From assembly GCF_003729955.1 (NCBI RefSeq), contig NZ_RJTX01000001.1, forward strand, positions 1,116,001-1,180,000: 64,000 nt of DNA, written 5' to 3'. Under the pieces are notes generated by a model, which saw nothing but the letters and a program-made list of their open reading frames with translations, made no database searches and was not told the origin of the DNA. This document shows, in pieces, positions 62,293 through 64,000 of the stretch. Position 1 is the stretch's first letter, and every line of letters starts with the position of its first letter. The DNA is from Chryseobacterium daecheongense (GTDB taxonomy: Bacteria; Bacteroidota; Bacteroidia; Flavobacteriales; Weeksellaceae). A program made the position numbers and the translations under genes.

Positions 62293-62841
62293 TTAAATTT
62301 TATCGATCTTCAGGTATCCTAATCCCATTGGATTTTCCTGATTTTTCTCATCGGATCTTTCCAAAATAATGGAATATTTCTCTTTCATAGCTTGAGGCAG
62401 AATATCATTGACATTGAAAATATCATCAATATCCACTCCATGCTTATCATCAATATGGCTGACTGCATTTTCAAATCCCATTGTTTTGTAAAACTCGGTC
62501 TCCTTTACTTTTTTTACCACCTCTCCCATTGAGCTTCCTGCCATCAGATGCTGTTCATGAAATTCTTCAAAATATCCTTTTTTATAGCCTCCTAAATTGA
62601 TAAAGTATAACTGATTTTCGGAAATTGCATCTGTTTTCTCAACGATTTTCACTTCATATCCGTCCGCAAACCTTACTTCCTGATAGCAATCTATATGAAT
62701 TTTGCCATCCGCTTCTTTCCAGAAATCCTTCATATGCGGAACCAGTTCTTTCAGGTTTTCGGCAATCCCGAAAAATACATCATGCTGTTCAATATTTCTT
62801 CCTGTTGGGGTTGCGCCCAGAATAATATAGAATAATTTCAT
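62293..62841 (-). CDS. DUF1543-like protein
   Basis: The protein has 182 aa. The start KLFYIILGATPTGRNIEQHDVFFGIAENLKELVPHMKDFW, with HIDCYQEVRF and INLGGYKKGYFEEFHEQHLM, matches the DUF1543 family of duplicated, cytosolic beta-rich domains. The function is unknown. It lies 20 bp upstream of purK on the same strand, so it may be co-transcribed. Confidence 0.85.
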   Translation of the reverse strand: MKLFYIILGATPTGRNIEQHDVFFGIAENLKELVPHMKDFWKEADGKIHIDCYQEVRFADGYEVKIVEKTDAISENQLYFINLGGYKKGYFEEFHEQHLMAGSSMGEVVKKVKETEFYKTMGFENAVSHIDDKHGVDIDDIFNVNDILPQAMKEKYSIILERSDEKNQENPMGLGYLKIDKI

Positions 62842-62890
62842 ATCACTTTTTATGCTTGCAAAAATACGTCAAAATTATCTTTTTTTAAAG

Positions 62891-62923
62891 TTTGGCAGAG
62901 AACGTCAAATAGTTTTATATTTG
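62891..62923 (+). promoter_or_regulatory. Candidate promoter of the TauE/SafE gene
   Basis: TTTG (62891-62894), 21 bp, then TATATTTG (62916-62923) fits the Bacteroidota -33/-7 pattern; the start codon is 4 bp on, giving a very short or absent leader. Confidence 0.5.
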
Positions 62924-62927
62924 TAAC

Positions 62928-63761
62928 ATGTCAGAAATCATTATTCTCTTTCTCGGAGCAGTTTCGGCCGGACTTTTGGGTTCACTTACCGGTTTAGGAG
63001 GAGGAGTTATCATTATTCCTTTATTAACACTGGGTTATGGTGTTCCTATGCATTATGCCATCGGAGCTTCATTAATTTCCGTGATCGGAACTTCTTCCGG
63101 TGCTGCTGTTGCATTCGTTAAAGAAGGCTTCACCAATATGCGGATCGGAATGTTCCTGGAAATTGCCACTACTGCAGGAGCTATTGTGGGTGCATTGGTT
63201 TCCGGGATGCTGAATCCTAATACCATCGGGATTATTTTTGCCAGTATTCTTCTTCTGACAGTTATTTTAAATCTTAAAGGAAAACCTGATCATCAGGAAC
63301 CACTTATTCAAGGAAGCCTTGAAGAAAAACTGAAATTATATGGAACTTTTCCTGATAAAGGAGGGGTTATTAAAAAATATTCTGCAAGAAATACTGTTCC
63401 TGGATTTTTAATGATGATGTTTGCCGGTGCGATGTCCGGACTTTTAGGAATCGGGTCTGGTGCTCTGAAGGTTCTTGCAATGGATAATATGATGAAACTT
63501 CCTTTCAAAGTTTCTACAACTACCAGTAATTTCATGATTGGTGTAACGGCTGTTGCCGGAGCATTGATCTATTTCCAAAGAGGGGAAATCATTCCGGTCA
63601 TTGTGGCTCCGGTACTGATTGGTGTTGTTGTGGGAAGCTTTATTGGCTCCAAGACTTTAATGGTTTCCAAAACCAAAAAGCTGAAAACATTCTTCGCAAT
63701 CGTAATCACTATTTTGTCTATTTATATGATGTATAACGGGATAAACCAGAGTTTCAGATGA
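62928..63761 (+). CDS. Sulfite exporter TauE/SafE family permease
   Basis: The protein has 277 aa with about eight membrane helices. Two repeats show the family's glycine-rich ends: GLLGSLTGLGGGVIIIPLLTLGYG and AGAMSGLLGIGSGALKVLAMDN. The substrate is an organosulfur anion or similar in relatives. It overlaps the next gene by 4 bp (ATGA), so the two are translationally coupled. Confidence 0.93.
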   Translation: MSEIIILFLGAVSAGLLGSLTGLGGGVIIIPLLTLGYGVPMHYAIGASLISVIGTSSGAAVAFVKEGFTNMRIGMFLEIATTAGAIVGALVSGMLNPNTIGIIFASILLLTVILNLKGKPDHQEPLIQGSLEEKLKLYGTFPDKGGVIKKYSARNTVPGFLMMMFAGAMSGLLGIGSGALKVLAMDNMMKLPFKVSTTTSNFMIGVTAVAGALIYFQRGEIIPVIVAPVLIGVVVGSFIGSKTLMVSKTKKLKTFFAIVITILSIYMMYNGINQSFR

Positions 63762-64000
63762 GAAAGAACTTCACCGATATCGACCTGAACCGTTCCGTTG
63801 GAAATCTTTTAAGACTGGGCGTTATTTTATCCGTGATTACTTCACTGATCGGGTTTATCAAGCTTTTCCTGGAAGGCTTTAAAATGCCTAAAAATTATTC
63901 TGCATTTGATATAGGCACTTCTTCAGAAAAAGTATGGGGGCATTTCTGGAATTCTCTATGTAAAGGAGAAGGAATGGCCATCATTCAGCTGGGAATCCTT
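63758..64000 (+). CDS. DUF1634-type membrane protein (cut by window edge)
   Basis: Visible are 81 codons: MRKNFTDIDLNRSVGNLLRLG, a membrane helix (VILSVITSLIGFIKLFL) and, at the edge, GEGMAIIQLGIL, the start of a second. This matches the DUF1634 family, typically encoded right after TauE/SafE permeases. It probably forms part of the same transport system. Confidence 0.85.
   Translation, partial: MRKNFTDIDLNRSVGNLLRLGVILSVITSLIGFIKLFLEGFKMPKNYSAFDIGTSSEKVWGHFWNSLCKGEGMAIIQLGIL

Noticed and set aside
1..64000. CRISPR arrays, tRNA or rRNA genes, complete insertion sequences
   Set aside because: I looked for regularly spaced repeats, tRNA-like cloverleaf sequences and transposase genes and saw none that could be supported by eye.

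Overview
The window looks like chromosomal DNA of a flavobacterium close to Chryseobacterium (Weeksellaceae, Bacteroidota). This rests on low GC, almost no Shine-Dalgarno sites, TAnnTTTG-type promoter boxes, a gldJ-porU-porV type IX secretion locus, a grasp-with-spasm peptide maturase and DUF6705 lipoproteins. The genus is inferred from protein character, not from a search. I saw no rRNA, tRNA, CRISPR array, complete insertion sequence or prophage.

Layout. 1-3.8 kb: start of an exported protein, a LacI-family regulator with a perfect 20-bp palindrome between them, then a pirin-like protein, a YcaC-type hydrolase and a divergent Crp/Fnr regulator. 3.8-13.3 kb: an accessory block on the minus strand with a serine hydrolase, two AraC regulators, an alpha/beta hydrolase, an NTF2-like lipoprotein and six paralogous short-chain dehydrogenases (SDRs). 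13.3-15.1 kb: AT-rich DNA with an SDR-like remnant and an orphan SPASM maturase. 15.1-31.7 kb: mostly housekeeping genes (mnmE, aminopeptidase P, topoisomerase IB, pruA, fabH, a CorA-type transporter, patatin, a HxlR/oxidoreductase pair) plus an orphan phage tail-tube gene and a MITE-like element. 31.7-37.2 kb: tag, then a tetR-tolC-hlyD-MFS efflux operon. 37.3-45 kb: holB, a FadL-like porin, lptC, anmK, Nudix and murF. 44.2-51.1 kb: gldJ, porU and porV of type IX secretion and gliding. 51.2-55.4 kb: FUSC-family membrane protein, phosphopantetheinyl transferase, ahcY. 55.5-59.2 kb: an accessory island of one large lipoprotein with a JAMM-like motif, three tandem DUF6705 lipoproteins and a divergent XRE regulator. 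59.2-64 kb: purE and purK separated by a double-glycine-leader Cys-rich peptide and an EamA transporter, then DUF1543, TauE/SafE and DUF1634 genes.

The most interesting part is 55.5-59.2 kb. Each DUF6705 gene is preceded by the 3' end of the large lipoprotein gene: intact in front of the first copy, decayed in front of the other two. The array therefore appears to have grown by duplicating a '3' tail plus DUF6705' cassette, a layout also known from polymorphic toxin/immunity loci. The DUF6705 copies are nearly identical at both ends and divergent in the middle. Any toxin-immunity role is inference. Also notable are the SDR array, the orphan SPASM maturase, the GG-leader peptide and a set of intergenic inverted repeats.
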